A stretch of 64,000 nucleotides of DNA. Origin: Aquimarina algicola. GTDB taxonomy: Bacteria > Bacteroidota > Bacteroidia > Flavobacteriales > Flavobacteriaceae. Every line of letters starts with the position of its first letter. Position 1 is the stretch's first letter. Positions 8,334 through 18,200 of this stretch are shown here, in pieces. Below the pieces are notes generated by a model, which saw nothing but the letters and a program-made list of their open reading frames with translations, made no database searches and was not told the origin of the DNA. The position numbers and the translations under genes were made by a program. The stretch covers positions 682,001 to 746,000 of the forward strand of contig NZ_VFWZ01000001.1 in assembly GCF_006443095.1 (NCBI RefSeq), given 5' to 3'.

Positions 8334-9683
8334 TTATCTAACTTCTTTTTGTACTTTGATATCGATCAGGGTGTATGAATCCGGTCCTTGATTTACATAT
8401 TCTTTAATTTTAATAGCGCCTTTTTTCCCTTCTTGTGTTTTGAACAATACTATTCTCGGCACTATCATATTATCAAAATCTTGTAATCCTGATGGTTTCT
8501 CGATGATATTTAAACTTTGTAAGCGCAAATCGTTTTCCATTGCATCATATTGCGCTACAGTTAAAACAGGCCTACAATTACATAATTCTTGTGAATTGAT
8601 AAAAATAGTGTTCTTTGGATTTGATAAAGGCACAAAAGTAGTTTCATCCAGATCATCCGGGGTTACAAAACTGTTGGTATTGAACATGCTGTTTAACCCA
8701 TAAAAAACAAGGTCTATATTTTCACTAATTTGTGGAATAATCTGATCGGCTGTATATACCTCTCGGGTTGCAATACTATAAAAACTACCCACTGTATTTG
8801 TATTGTGAGCAGTATTAATACCAAGTTTGATATCGTTAAGCTCTCTCATGTTGGTATTTGGGAAAATTTCTATCTGTTTGGTAATCCTTTTTGTGTCTTT
8901 TCCATTTGTGGCAGTAAGGGTTACATTTTGTATTCCTGTTGTTGTAAAGGTTACCTCGGGCTCTTTTTCACTAGAAAAATTTGGTATTGCGCCTTCAAAA
9001 TTCCAGCTATATGAAGTACCGCTTACAGAGGTGTTATTAAATTTTGCCTTGACCGGAACTTGAAAATCATCATCTTCAAATGCAACAATATACTCAAAAT
9101 CTGCTACCAAAAATGGGGCGACTGTAATTGTTTTTTGCAGGTCATAGGTTTCTCTACCATTACTGATCTGCAACGTGATCATATGATCTCCAGGGGCTTC
9201 AAAAACAACTTCGCCAGGGTTTTCTTCTGTAGAAGTTTCAGGTACACCTCCTTCAAAAGTCCATAAGAAGCTATTTGCTCCCGAAGCGTTATTTTCTATT
9301 TTGAAAGTGGCCGGAGAAAAGTTATCGACCTGGTTAATCGCATCAAAATCTATAAGTACAGGTGCATCGATTTGTATCTCTACTGTTTTTGTATCTATTG
9401 ATCCATCAATATTACTGGCAGTAAGTTTTATAACATAAGTACCGGCAGTATCATATTTTATTAAACCGGGATTACGCTTAAGCGATCTAGAAGGGACTCC
9501 GCCTTCAAATTGCCATTCGTACTCCTCTGCTCCTTCGGTATTGTTAAAAAATACGATTTGAACCGGTATAGAATAATCTTCATTAAATACTTCAAAATCA
9601 AAATCGACAATAACAGGAACTGCTTCTTCTTTGGCACATCCTAATACCAATGTTAGCAATATGATCGTTATTATTCTTTTCAT
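8334..9683 (-). CDS. Lipoprotein with three PKD domains
   Basis: The 449 residues begin with a lipoprotein signal (lipobox LVLGC, Cys 16). Three PKD-type Ig folds follow at about 24-107, 110-192 and 193-275, each with the features FxNNT or FKIENNASG, Y-x-WxFEGGxP, an E-x-P-x-V/I segment, TxG and an ITLTASNG-like last strand. The C-terminal 170 residues have no clear fold and may hold the ligand-binding part (residues 350-380, with CNCRPVL). PKD domains usually mediate protein or glycan contacts outside the cell. The gene lies 21 bases after the SprB-repeat/T9SS gene and is part of the left cluster only. Confidence 0.8.
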   Translation of the reverse strand: MKRIITIILLTLVLGCAKEEAVPVIVDFDFEVFNEDYSIPVQIVFFNNTEGAEEYEWQFEGGVPSRSLKRNPGLIKYDTAGTYVIKLTASNIDGSIDTKTVEIQIDAPVLIDFDAINQVDNFSPATFKIENNASGANSFLWTFEGGVPETSTEENPGEVVFEAPGDHMITLQISNGRETYDLQKTITVAPFLVADFEYIVAFEDDDFQVPVKAKFNNTSVSGTSYSWNFEGAIPNFSSEKEPEVTFTTTGIQNVTLTATNGKDTKRITKQIEIFPNTNMRELNDIKLGINTAHNTNTVGSFYSIATREVYTADQIIPQISENIDLVFYGLNSMFNTNSFVTPDDLDETTFVPLSNPKNTIFINSQELCNCRPVLTVAQYDAMENDLRLQSLNIIEKPSGLQDFDNMIVPRIVLFKTQEGKKGAIKIKEYVNQGPDSYTLIDIKVQKEVR

Positions 9684-9704
9684 TTGTTATTATCTATCCG
9701 TTTC

Positions 9705-12700
9705 TTATTCAAATATCAGTTTACGTGTTTCTGATCCTTTTGGTGTTTCTAACAACATTAAATATACTCCTGTGGGTAAGGCTATAGAATAGTCTAGTAA
9801 TAGCTCTTTTTGATTCTTCTCAGTTCTTTCATCCATAACAGCACCAGACATTAGGTTGACTATTTTTACAGTAACATTTGTGTCTTCGGCAAGACTGATT
9901 TTGGTTTTAAATGTACCATCATTTGGGTTTGGGAACACAATAAACTCTTCTATAAATTCTCCTGAAGCGTTAAAATCTTCGGGGGATTCTATTGCGGGTT
10001 GTACAACGATTGTTTTTGTATATTCTTCATAACAATCTCCTTGATGAGACGTTAATAGAATATCGTATGGACCTTCTTTGGCAAATTTTAGTACTAATTT
10101 GTCATCACTTTGTGAGATTACCTCAGCACCATCTGGCATTGTCCACTCTATTTTTTCTCCTATAGGTTCACTTACATTGATCAGTATAATTTCTTGATTG
10201 GTGTATGCTTGTGTTGTAATTAAAAAATCTGCATCTATAGGTGTATTCGAAACCTCTACCTCAATACTGCCAACACCTACACATCCTAAACTACTTGTTA
10301 TTGTAGCTGTATATGTACCGAGTTCTGTTAGTTCTACAGTACTTGAATTGCTCACAAACCCATTATCAGATACCCATGAATATGTTGCTGCAGCATCCTC
10401 TATAGTAATATCTAATGCAAGGGTTTGATCTGCACAAAGTGCTCTTTTTTCAGGCATATTAACTACAACAGGATCAGGATCGGTAAGCACAACCTCATGA
10501 AAAGCTTTACAATCATTCGCATCAATAACTTCTATGATATAAGTCCCTTGTGTTAGGTTGTCGATACGATTTGTTCTTGCTCCTGTATTCCATTGTAATC
10601 TATAGGGTGTTACTCCTCCTCTGATAGCTACTTCTATAACTCCATCACTTCCTTCAAAACAAGTTGGCGCTATAGTTGTAATATCTTCGATTTGTAAACC
10701 ATTGGGTTGATCAACGATAGTGCTCCCTTTTACCTCGCACCCCATTGCATCAATAATTTGCACTGTATATTTGCCTGAGATAAGGTTTTCTATTTTTGAA
10801 GTAGTCTCTCCTGTACTCCACTCGTATGTGAATGGTGGAATCCCTCCATTTACAATAGCTAAAGCTGTACCGTTATTCCCTTCAGAACAAACAACCGGGG
10901 TCGTAGTAAATGATACTGTTAACTTTTCAGGCTGCGGAAGGTATTTAAGACTATCAATATGTCTTACCAATCTATATTCTCTGGAACCATCAGGTAAAAA
11001 ATACTCATCATACTCTCCTAATTCGATACCATTGGCATCTATAACATTGAGGCTATAATTACCTACACTTTGATGTCTTGCAATGCTATCCGTAATTTCT
11101 CGTTGTACATCATCATACAATTCTTGTTTGATACCTCCTACATCTTTTCTCCAGGTATAACAATATCCTCGTAAAGGAAGTCTGCAAGGTTCTGTCGAAC
11201 TGATTCTTGTTCTATCAAAAGGAACTCCGCCGGTAACAGTTGCAACTAGTACTCCATCATGAAATTGATCCGGTAGATCATATGGAAAATCATTATAACG
11301 GCCATCACTATACTCATTGGTAATATTACAAGAAATAGGAGTTTCTATTTCAATATTTACTTGTAAAGGGTCAGGTTCGTTTAAAGTAAATGAATCACTA
11401 GTGATCGTACAACCAGCTTTGTTTGTAGCTGGAGTAAAGTTTCTATCTTTTACTTCTATCGTATATTCTCCTTTACCAATACTATGTAATACGACTACAA
11501 AGTCATCTCCTTCTACTCTAGTATTTGTTGTAGTAACAGGCACATCATTTTCATCTGTCCAAACAAAATCATAGCTTCCATCAGGATATGCTGTTCCCCC
11601 AGAGATAAATGCCTGTATTCGACCATCTTCAAAACCATAAGCTCTTGGATCATTTATATTTTCAATTCTTACTTTAAGAGGATTTGAAGGTTGATCAATT
11701 GTTATTTCTTTTGTTATTATTTCTCCTAACGTTACATTACCATCGCGATCTAACGGACCTATTTCTTTTGCGTTACAACCATTACCGTCTCTTATTTGGA
11801 TATGATAAGTACCTGCTAATATTTTTGTAGTACTATTGAGTCTAGTTATATTATGTTCGTATCTATTCGTAAAAGGCATCCAAATTATAGTAGGATCAGA
11901 CCACTCTTGCTCTTTTGTTTTAATTCTGTACATATACCCCCCATTTGTACCTCCTCTTGCTTTTATAGGAATTATACCGTCATCTCCTCCATGGCACCAA
12001 ACATTAGTAACATCTTTTTGAATATCATTTGTAAACTCTACTGGTTCGGGTCTTCTAAGTCTATATCGCTCTTCATGATTTATACCATCTGAAAAATAGT
12101 TCTCATCCCCTAAAACTTTTAAGATAAATTCTCTATTTCCCCCTGGTAAACCTATTATTTTATGAACCTTATCAGACACATTGAACTTTGATATGCTAGG
12201 AGTACTTCTTACATTAGAATTGTTCCCAGAGTCTGTAATTGAGAAACCTACTTGAGCTCCTGGTTTTAAAGCCCTATCAAAAGTAATAGTAATTTCTCCA
12301 TCATAATCCCCCTTTTCGTCAGTTGCATCATAACAACTTACATCTTTTGTAGCTATAGAAACAATATGAGGTGCTGATTCTCTTATTTTATAACTTGTAA
12401 AATCATCTGAGCCCTCTCCACAAGAAATTGTTCTAAAAAAAACTTCTTTACCTATATCAGACCTATTTAAAAAAGCAGAAGGTTTTATTGTTAAAATTCG
12501 AGTAGGAGATCTTGGAATATCACGCCAAACATATCGTGGACGTTCACAAAACCTTGGGCGAATAGTTCCTCCACAAATATATCGTTCTGTACCATCAATA
12601 AATCCATATTGCCACTTATATACACTTGTATCATAATCATCATTACCATACACTGATAGATCATCATCAAAACCAGCTATATTTGTTAAAAATCGATCTT

Positions 12701-13169
12701 CTGGTATATCTTTACCTCTACTAATTGTTGGCATTGGTATCACCTGATAATTAAAAATAACTTCTGATGTTAAATCAGAATGTGCCTGTACTTTTTCTTT
12801 GAAAAAACCAGTATAACACCTTGGAAACACATCTTTGGTAAAGGTTTCATATCTATGCTGCCTATCTCTGCTACAACTACCACCACTTTCATCTTTGGCA
12901 TCAATAAAAACAATTAATTCATCTACAATTCCTTCTATCAAAAAAGATCCGTTAGCGGTTGTTAAACCATTTTCAAAAGCACCTTTATAAGTTACTATTT
13001 CAAAACTTTTTCCATTCTTATTCTTGAAGGATATCGTAAAAATATCATGACATGCTCCATCGTCAAAATGTGTTGGGTGCGAAAAATTAGTAATGTTAAT
13101 TAAAGTCTTTTGCCCAATTAGAAAATTAGAATACAAAAGTACTATTACAATAAGTAAAAGTTTATTCAT
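9705..13169 (-). CDS. SprB-repeat surface protein with T9SS type A sorting domain
   Basis: This is a 1154-residue secreted protein with a signal peptide ending near FLIG/QKT. Beta-rich modules fill most of it. Two clear SprB-type repeats lie near residues 758-835 and 836-910 (VVCSEGNNGTALAIVNGG, PPFTYEWSTGETTSK; then CFEGSDGVIEVAIRGG), and diverged copies lie around 385-470 and 490-590. A PKD-like stretch precedes the end. Residues about 1075-1154 form a T9SS type A sorting domain: VFPNPNDGTF, a NVTVKIVNLMSG strand, LPTGVYLMLLET and RKLIFE at the very end. It should therefore be secreted by T9SS to the surface. It is the only protein of the left cluster with such a tail. The 41462-44317 protein is its paralogue. 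Confidence 0.88.
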   Translation of the reverse strand: MNKLLLIVIVLLYSNFLIGQKTLINITNFSHPTHFDDGACHDIFTISFKNKNGKSFEIVTYKGAFENGLTTANGSFLIEGIVDELIVFIDAKDESGGSCSRDRQHRYETFTKDVFPRCYTGFFKEKVQAHSDLTSEVIFNYQVIPMPTISRGKDIPEDRFLTNIAGFDDDLSVYGNDDYDTSVYKWQYGFIDGTERYICGGTIRPRFCERPRYVWRDIPRSPTRILTIKPSAFLNRSDIGKEVFFRTISCGEGSDDFTSYKIRESAPHIVSIATKDVSCYDATDEKGDYDGEITITFDRALKPGAQVGFSITDSGNNSNVRSTPSISKFNVSDKVHKIIGLPGGNREFILKVLGDENYFSDGINHEERYRLRRPEPVEFTNDIQKDVTNVWCHGGDDGIIPIKARGGTNGGYMYRIKTKEQEWSDPTIIWMPFTNRYEHNITRLNSTTKILAGTYHIQIRDGNGCNAKEIGPLDRDGNVTLGEIITKEITIDQPSNPLKVRIENINDPRAYGFEDGRIQAFISGGTAYPDGSYDFVWTDENDVPVTTTNTRVEGDDFVVVLHSIGKGEYTIEVKDRNFTPATNKAGCTITSDSFTLNEPDPLQVNIEIETPISCNITNEYSDGRYNDFPYDLPDQFHDGVLVATVTGGVPFDRTRISSTEPCRLPLRGYCYTWRKDVGGIKQELYDDVQREITDSIARHQSVGNYSLNVIDANGIELGEYDEYFLPDGSREYRLVRHIDSLKYLPQPEKLTVSFTTTPVVCSEGNNGTALAIVNGGIPPFTYEWSTGETTSKIENLISGKYTVQIIDAMGCEVKGSTIVDQPNGLQIEDITTIAPTCFEGSDGVIEVAIRGGVTPYRLQWNTGARTNRIDNLTQGTYIIEVIDANDCKAFHEVVLTDPDPVVVNMPEKRALCADQTLALDITIEDAAATYSWVSDNGFVSNSSTVELTELGTYTATITSSLGCVGVGSIEVEVSNTPIDADFLITTQAYTNQEIILINVSEPIGEKIEWTMPDGAEVISQSDDKLVLKFAKEGPYDILLTSHQGDCYEEYTKTIVVQPAIESPEDFNASGEFIEEFIVFPNPNDGTFKTKISLAEDTNVTVKIVNLMSGAVMDERTEKNQKELLLDYSIALPTGVYLMLLETPKGSETRKLIFE

Positions 13170-13172
13170 CCC

Positions 13173-15278
13173 TTAATAGTTTACCTCATTATATTTTATT
13201 TGACTATGCTTCCCTGTTTTAGTCATTACTTTTATTTGATATAAGTAAATATTACCTGGTGATACAGATGTATCTACTATTTTTGATATTGTATTTGGTA
13301 TTTGTTTCCACAATACCGGGTGTTCTCCTTTTTTTGATTTGTAAATCACGATCTCTGATACTTCTTCTGGCATTTTTCTCCAAGACACTGTAATATTTTT
13401 GTTGACCCTATCTGCTATTGCTGTAAATCCTTTTACAATATCTTCTCTAACTCTATTTTGATATGTAACTGTAACGGGGGTAGAGGGTAATGATCTTAGT
13501 TGACTATCATCTTCTGCAAAAATGGCATATCGATACTTGGTATTCGACTTTAGTCCTTTATCAAGATATGTAGATGTTGTATCTGCTGTTTTAAAAACCA
13601 ATTTCCATCCTTTTTGGGAATTTTCAACATCTTGTCGATATAGTTGATGCAGAAACACATCATCACTACTGCTGTTGATCCAGTGTAACTCAATACCATC
13701 TTTTTTAACCTTATACGATGAAAATATTGGTGATGATGGTGGGATGACATCCGGTTTCTTTAGTGCTATTTTTTCTGAGTACTCAGACATATTATAACGC
13801 TTATCTACGGCAACGATCTGATAAAATACTTTACTATTCAGTGATCTGATGTTTACTGTATCTATAAAATTTGTGTTTTTGATCGGTGAAACTGTTAATT
13901 GAGCAACTTCTTCTTTTTCTAGATTTCCTCGGAATACCCTATACCCTAATACATCGTTTTCTGTATTCTGTTTCCATTCTAGTTGTACAATTCCCAAAGT
14001 GTCTATTACTCCTGTTACTCCTATTGGCGCTGATGGCGGAATAGAATCTATAGTTTGTACAAATACAGGCAAGGAGGTCGTTTTCTGATTGTTTTTACCG
14101 ATTGCAGAAATCTTAAAATAATTCGAAGCTTCAACTTCTTTAAAAGTTGTTTTACGAGACGTTACCGATATATCCGATTCAACAAGTTTATATGGGCCTT
14201 TTTCTTGTGATGCCCAGTTGAGTTCAAATCGTGTAATTTCATTTTCTGATGTTTTAGCAAATTCCCAAGACAAATTAATATTACCTACACTATCAAAATC
14301 ATAATCTGAGATATGAGGCACTGTCGTTAACTTTTTTATTCCTTGTGCAGATACTACTTCTGAGAAAGGGCTAAGCTCTCCAAAAGGAGAAATCCCCTGT
14401 ACTCTATAATAATATTTTTGAGTATTGTTAGACAATGTATCCACATAGAACATTCTGTTAGCAGGGCTCCCCGGCTTATCGTTTAAATTCACAAGTGGAG
14501 TATCTCCTAATCGTTTAAAATCTTTTCCATTACTTGAACGTTCTAAATAATAGGATGTAAAAATTGATTTGAACATCTTATATTCCCAAGTAAGCAAAAC
14601 ACTTTTGTCATTAGGAACTGCATAAAGATCTATAGGCTTTGGAAGTGGTTCTGATTTTGATGGTTGAATAGAAACTGAACCAGGATTTATAATTATTGAC
14701 TCTTTAGGTACAAGGGTCTCAATTGTGTAAAGATACTCTTCATCAGAAAGTACAGTAGTATCTTCAAACCCTAAACCAGCCATTTTTGCAGCCTCAAAAC
14801 TCATATCTGCTGCATATAAGCTAAAGGAAAACCTTTGATTTATTTCTTTTGATTTATTAACAATATCTGCCAAGCCTCCCCTTACTTGTTCCACCTGAAA
14901 GCTTTCCCCATATAATGCTTGAGCAAGTATTGCTGCATAATCATTAGAATTTATTATTTCCTCCCAGTCTTCTAATGGTTTAGGAGTGAGAGCTGTTACT
15001 ATTGTCTTTTTTTCTAATGGCGAAGGTTCTAAAGCACCGTTTTTCTTAACTGTATATCTTACAATATTATACCCATATTTAGTAGCTTTCATCCAGGCAG
15101 AAGGGGTCGTTACCGCCCATCTAAGCATTACCATATTATTATTATACCGCGCAAGTACTTTAATTTCATGTCCAGATTGAACAGCTTCTTGAGCATTAAG
15201 AAAACATGATATACTAAGCAAATAATATAAAACAGCAAATACGAATATTTTTTCTTTATTATTTTTAATTCTATTCAT
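13173..15278 (-). CDS. Secreted fibronectin type III repeat protein
   Basis: This 701-residue protein has a signal peptide ending near CFLNA/QEA. Residues 35-205 form a conserved N-terminal region (MVMLRWAVTTPSAWM, QALYGESFQV, FSFSLYAADMSFEAAKMAGLGF) that is not a standard FN3. About five FN3 modules follow from about 215 to the end, each with a VxLxWE strand, a YRVFRG-type strand and a YYYRVQGISPFG-type strand. The paralogue at 39346-41439 has the same order and length (697). It has no sorting domain or lipobox, so it is probably periplasmic or held at the surface by a partner. The gene lies 8 bases after the giant 1603-residue gene and 3 bases before the SprB gene, as a tight operon. Confidence 0.8.
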   Translation of the reverse strand: MNRIKNNKEKIFVFAVLYYLLSISCFLNAQEAVQSGHEIKVLARYNNNMVMLRWAVTTPSAWMKATKYGYNIVRYTVKKNGALEPSPLEKKTIVTALTPKPLEDWEEIINSNDYAAILAQALYGESFQVEQVRGGLADIVNKSKEINQRFSFSLYAADMSFEAAKMAGLGFEDTTVLSDEEYLYTIETLVPKESIIINPGSVSIQPSKSEPLPKPIDLYAVPNDKSVLLTWEYKMFKSIFTSYYLERSSNGKDFKRLGDTPLVNLNDKPGSPANRMFYVDTLSNNTQKYYYRVQGISPFGELSPFSEVVSAQGIKKLTTVPHISDYDFDSVGNINLSWEFAKTSENEITRFELNWASQEKGPYKLVESDISVTSRKTTFKEVEASNYFKISAIGKNNQKTTSLPVFVQTIDSIPPSAPIGVTGVIDTLGIVQLEWKQNTENDVLGYRVFRGNLEKEEVAQLTVSPIKNTNFIDTVNIRSLNSKVFYQIVAVDKRYNMSEYSEKIALKKPDVIPPSSPIFSSYKVKKDGIELHWINSSSDDVFLHQLYRQDVENSQKGWKLVFKTADTTSTYLDKGLKSNTKYRYAIFAEDDSQLRSLPSTPVTVTYQNRVREDIVKGFTAIADRVNKNITVSWRKMPEEVSEIVIYKSKKGEHPVLWKQIPNTISKIVDTSVSPGNIYLYQIKVMTKTGKHSQIKYNEVNY

Positions 15279-15286
15279 TATCTAAA

Positions 15287-18200
15287 CTATTGTCTAAATG
15301 ATAATTCATTTTTGTACTTATAATCAAAAGAAGTTCCTTTAATGTTACCAGGTAAAATATATTGTAATTTAATAGTGTACTTACCTTCAGGCATCATTCG
15401 AAATTCATGTTTTATGATACTTATCTCAGGAGAATTACTATTAAGTACACCTTTAGCATAATCATTATAAACCCTATCCCTAATGCTAATGTAATCTCTG
15501 TAATAGATAAATGGTAAATTATACTTATACGGAAACCTTGTTCTCCTCCAATTTAAATTAGTTTCATTTTCTAAACTAGTAATATAATTACTAAAAATAG
15601 GTAATGCTTTTTTTGGTATATATCCATATTCCGATGGGTCTCTAGTTATGGAGTATTTATTATTAGAGTTAAATTTTTGATACAAAATGGGGTTAATATC
15701 TCTTACAAAGTATATATCTTTTAAATCTGATTCAGCCACTACCAGTGCTTTATTTTCAGAATATTTATTCCCCAATAATTCAACTAAATCAAACCCTTCA
15801 TTGTAACGTATTTGAGATTCTAGATATATTACTAGAGAATTAATTTTACTCCAATTATTTCTAGTGATCTTAATATTTTTCATCTTGCTTGCAAAAGTTT
15901 TATGCTCACTCGATTTAAACTCATAAGAAAGTCTATCAATCTCTCCTTCTTTCAAAATATTTTCGGCTTGATTCTGTCTTACTTGCACTGTATTACCGTC
16001 ATCATATTGTTTTTGATCTACCCTTGATCTACCAGTGTTTGTAGTGCTCGTATTTTTGGGCGTGCTTACAATAGCCATTAGATATTTTGTATCCTTACTA
16101 ACTTTTGGTAATGTATAATTTACTTTATTTGATCCGTTATTATATCCAAACGCTGTTTCTTGAGTATCTCCTGTTTCATCTATATATTTAACAGTACTTT
16201 TCCACTGTGAATCATCAAATAAGTAATCTTGACCTCTTTGTAATTGGATATATCCTTTATTATACTCTCCAGGATAAAATAGCTGTTGATCTACTACAGG
16301 ATAAGCGTATTGAATATTATGCAATGGAATATGATCTGGCGCTCCACCGGTTGTAAAATTACGTTCTTCTTTTTCTACAGCTTTCTGACCATCTACATAG
16401 ATATCTTTGAATACTCCATTTACTTTTTCCTGAAAGCTTACTTCTACAGTAACTTTTAATTTACTATCCGGTGGTAATATATCGTCTGATATAAATGTAG
16501 CTCTATCATTCATACGACCCCACTCTAATTTTCCAACGATCTCTTTTCCAGTTTTATCAGTAACATTAAATCTATCAAGAATTACTTTATAGGTTTTATC
16601 ACCGTCATCTTCAGGAATGACTAGCGGTTGATTCACTTTCATTGCAAAAGCAGCTTGTGGTGCTGCAAATACATCTACATCGCCAGAATTATCTCTCGGT
16701 GTAAGATCTGTTATCATTTTAATTCCTCCTAATGGTGAGGCATTATCAAATTCACATTCTTCACCCAATGTAATTTTGAATCTGTAGCTTCCTTTTACCA
16801 AACCTCCTAATAAATCATAATAACCGGCTGCATATCCTCTCATCCAAAATGGATTTGGTCCTTTTGCTTGCATTAAAATAGCTGCTCCACCTTTGATAAT
16901 TGGAATTTTCTTTCTTATAAAAAACAACTTGATATTAATCCCTAATTCTCCTTGCAAATAGGCATATGCTTGTCCATTAGCGTACCAACCATTAATTCCG
17001 ACTTGTCGCCCTGTGTTAATACATTTGGCTTGCCCATAATTCTTTACCATAATATCAAGACCTACACCTGCCTGGAATCGTGCATAAAGAATCAAGAAAT
17101 TGAGGTCACCAGTATCTACCTTAAAGTTTACTCCAAAAGCAAAACCTTTTCCTTCTCCCAATGCATTTTCATCACGCATATAATCGAGTTCATTTGCATC
17201 TACGCCTAAGATTTCTGCAACTTCTGGTGGTGGAGGTGGGCTACCTGGCATTCGATCACCAATCATAAAATAGCCTCCTGTTTCTAAACTGAAAGAACCT
17301 ATTCCCATTTTTAAACCAAGCCTGTCTTCTGGGGTTCCTATGTGTACATACCATTCTGAAGGTGCAAAATGAAATACTGCCCATCCTGCCCTATTTTCGG
17401 GACCAATACCTCTTAATAAACCATCTACAACTGAGACATAGATATTAGAATTACCATGTAATGTTTCATTGTTAAAGTCATACGAAATATGTAGATCGGC
17501 CTTTAGACTAGATTTTGCAAATTCTTTTTTGATATCTACAATATTGACTTCTAAAACTTTATTCGGAGTAATCTTATTTAAAAACTCCGGTAAACCCAAT
17601 TGCTTTTTTAGTGCTTTTAAGTCAAAACTTACCGAAATATTAACTCCGACTGATGCTGAAACCATAAATTCTCCAAACCCATCAAAGCCAATTCTGTTTA
17701 ACCCACCATTCTTATTAAATAGCATACTAAACATGATTTTACCTCTAAATGCCTCTGACCCTTTTATACCTAAAAATCCAGCTGCTCTTAAATCAAGTCC
17801 AATTTCATTATTGGGTTCATATATCAATCCCGAGAGCGACTGACCGATATCATTAGAAGCTAAATTATCTTGGGAAGTATTTGAAATACTATGCCCAATT
17901 CTTTCCATATTATAAGAGAGTCCTCCACCAATTGCATTAAGTCCAACCGGAGGTACTATAGGTATCGTTGCGGGTAAAATTCCTATAAAATCTACGTAGA
18001 AATATCGATAGCTATCTGTATTACCAAATAGACCTTTTGCCTGAACTAATCCTTCAGTATCAAAAATATCTAGCGAAAGTTTTCCTGTAAACCCTTTTCC
18101 GTAAGTCGGATCGTCTTCAAATAACATGAGTTCTCCAGAAAAACCAACTTTTCCAATATTGGCATCTATTAGAATTTTTGAAATGGTAAGTCTATCATAC

